Shown here: positions 6,194-6,256 of the stretch, one piece after another
How the letters are laid out: each line of letters starts with the position of its first letter
Position numbering within the stretch: the first letter of the stretch is position 1
DNA from: Chloroflexota bacterium
GTDB lineage: Bacteria; Chloroflexota; Anaerolineae; J102
NCBI GenBank assembly: GCA_013152695.1
Contig: JAADFV010000010.1
Coordinates: 29,265-35,520 of the forward strand
Length of the DNA stretch: 6,256 nucleotides
Reading direction: 5' to 3'
Made by a program: the position numbers and the translations under genes
Notes under the pieces: generated by a model
What the model saw: only the letters and a program-made list of their open reading frames with translations
The model's database searches: none
Told to the model about the DNA's origin: nothing

Positions 6194-6256
6194 AATTCCC
6201 AATCCCAAATTCCCAATCCCAAATTCCCAATCCCAAATTCGAAATTCGAAATTCGA
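6194..6256. repeat. Second tandem heptanucleotide array, running off the window edge
   Basis: Beginning 9 nt after the methyltransferase stop codon, nine 7-bp units fill the rest of the window. Three exact copies of a 14-bp double unit (AATTCCC plus AATCCCA; 6194-6207, 6208-6221, 6222-6235) are followed by three exact copies of AATTCGA (6236-6242, 6243-6249, 6250-6256). The consensus is unrelated to the upstream array, but the period is the same. The AATTCGA copies create TTCGAA palindromes. The array is cut by the window end, so its full length is unknown. Confidence 0.92.

Noticed and set aside
5696..6208. Open frame of 170 codons on the minus strand opposite the methyltransferase 3' half
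   Set aside because: No family pattern, and the plus-strand frame is clearly the coding one.
6236..6256. Terminator or operator from TTCGAA palindromes
   Set aside because: The palindromes are a by-product of the AATTCGA repeat, are AT-rich and short, and no T tract follows within the window.

Overview
The window is a chromosomal stretch of moderate to fairly high GC from a free-living bacterium. It carries five complete genes, one on the minus strand and four on the plus strand. Two things hint at a Chloroflexota or possibly cyanobacterial source: degenerate tandem heptanucleotide arrays between genes, and four of five start codons without a clear Shine-Dalgarno sequence. This taxonomic reading is an inference with low confidence. 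No phage, transposon, CRISPR, tRNA or rRNA sequence is visible.

Layout. Positions 12-1622 (minus) encode a PP2C-type Ser/Thr phosphatase that is tethered to the membrane and has a large C-terminal part predicted to lie outside the cytoplasm. A 149-bp divergent intergenic region (1623-1771) holds a sigma70-type promoter for the plus strand (TTGTGT, 17 bp, TATAAT), an extended -10 element for the minus strand that would give a leaderless phosphatase mRNA, and a small inverted repeat between them. The plus strand then reads: a PLP-dependent threonine/serine dehydratase (1772-2752), an OmpR-family response regulator (2783-3460) with the only strong ribosome binding site in the window, and its HAMP-type sensor histidine kinase (3474-4868). 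The spacings of 30 and 13 nt suggest one transcript.

A degenerate heptamer array (4865-4990, 18 units) begins on the kinase stop codon and ends 6 nt before the start of a class I SAM-dependent methyltransferase of the PG_1098/THUMP-like type (4997-6184). A second heptamer array with a different consensus (6194-6256) starts just after that gene and runs off the window edge, so the methyltransferase gene is bracketed by two unrelated 7-bp arrays.

How the genes relate. The kinase and regulator form a standard two-component pair, and the dehydratase upstream may share its promoter. The phosphatase would reverse Ser/Thr phosphorylation by a Hanks-type kinase that is not in this window. The methyltransferase probably acts on RNA, but its substrate is unknown. 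The gene content is mostly ordinary. The points most worth a second look are the paired heptamer arrays and the unassigned extracytoplasmic half of the phosphatase.
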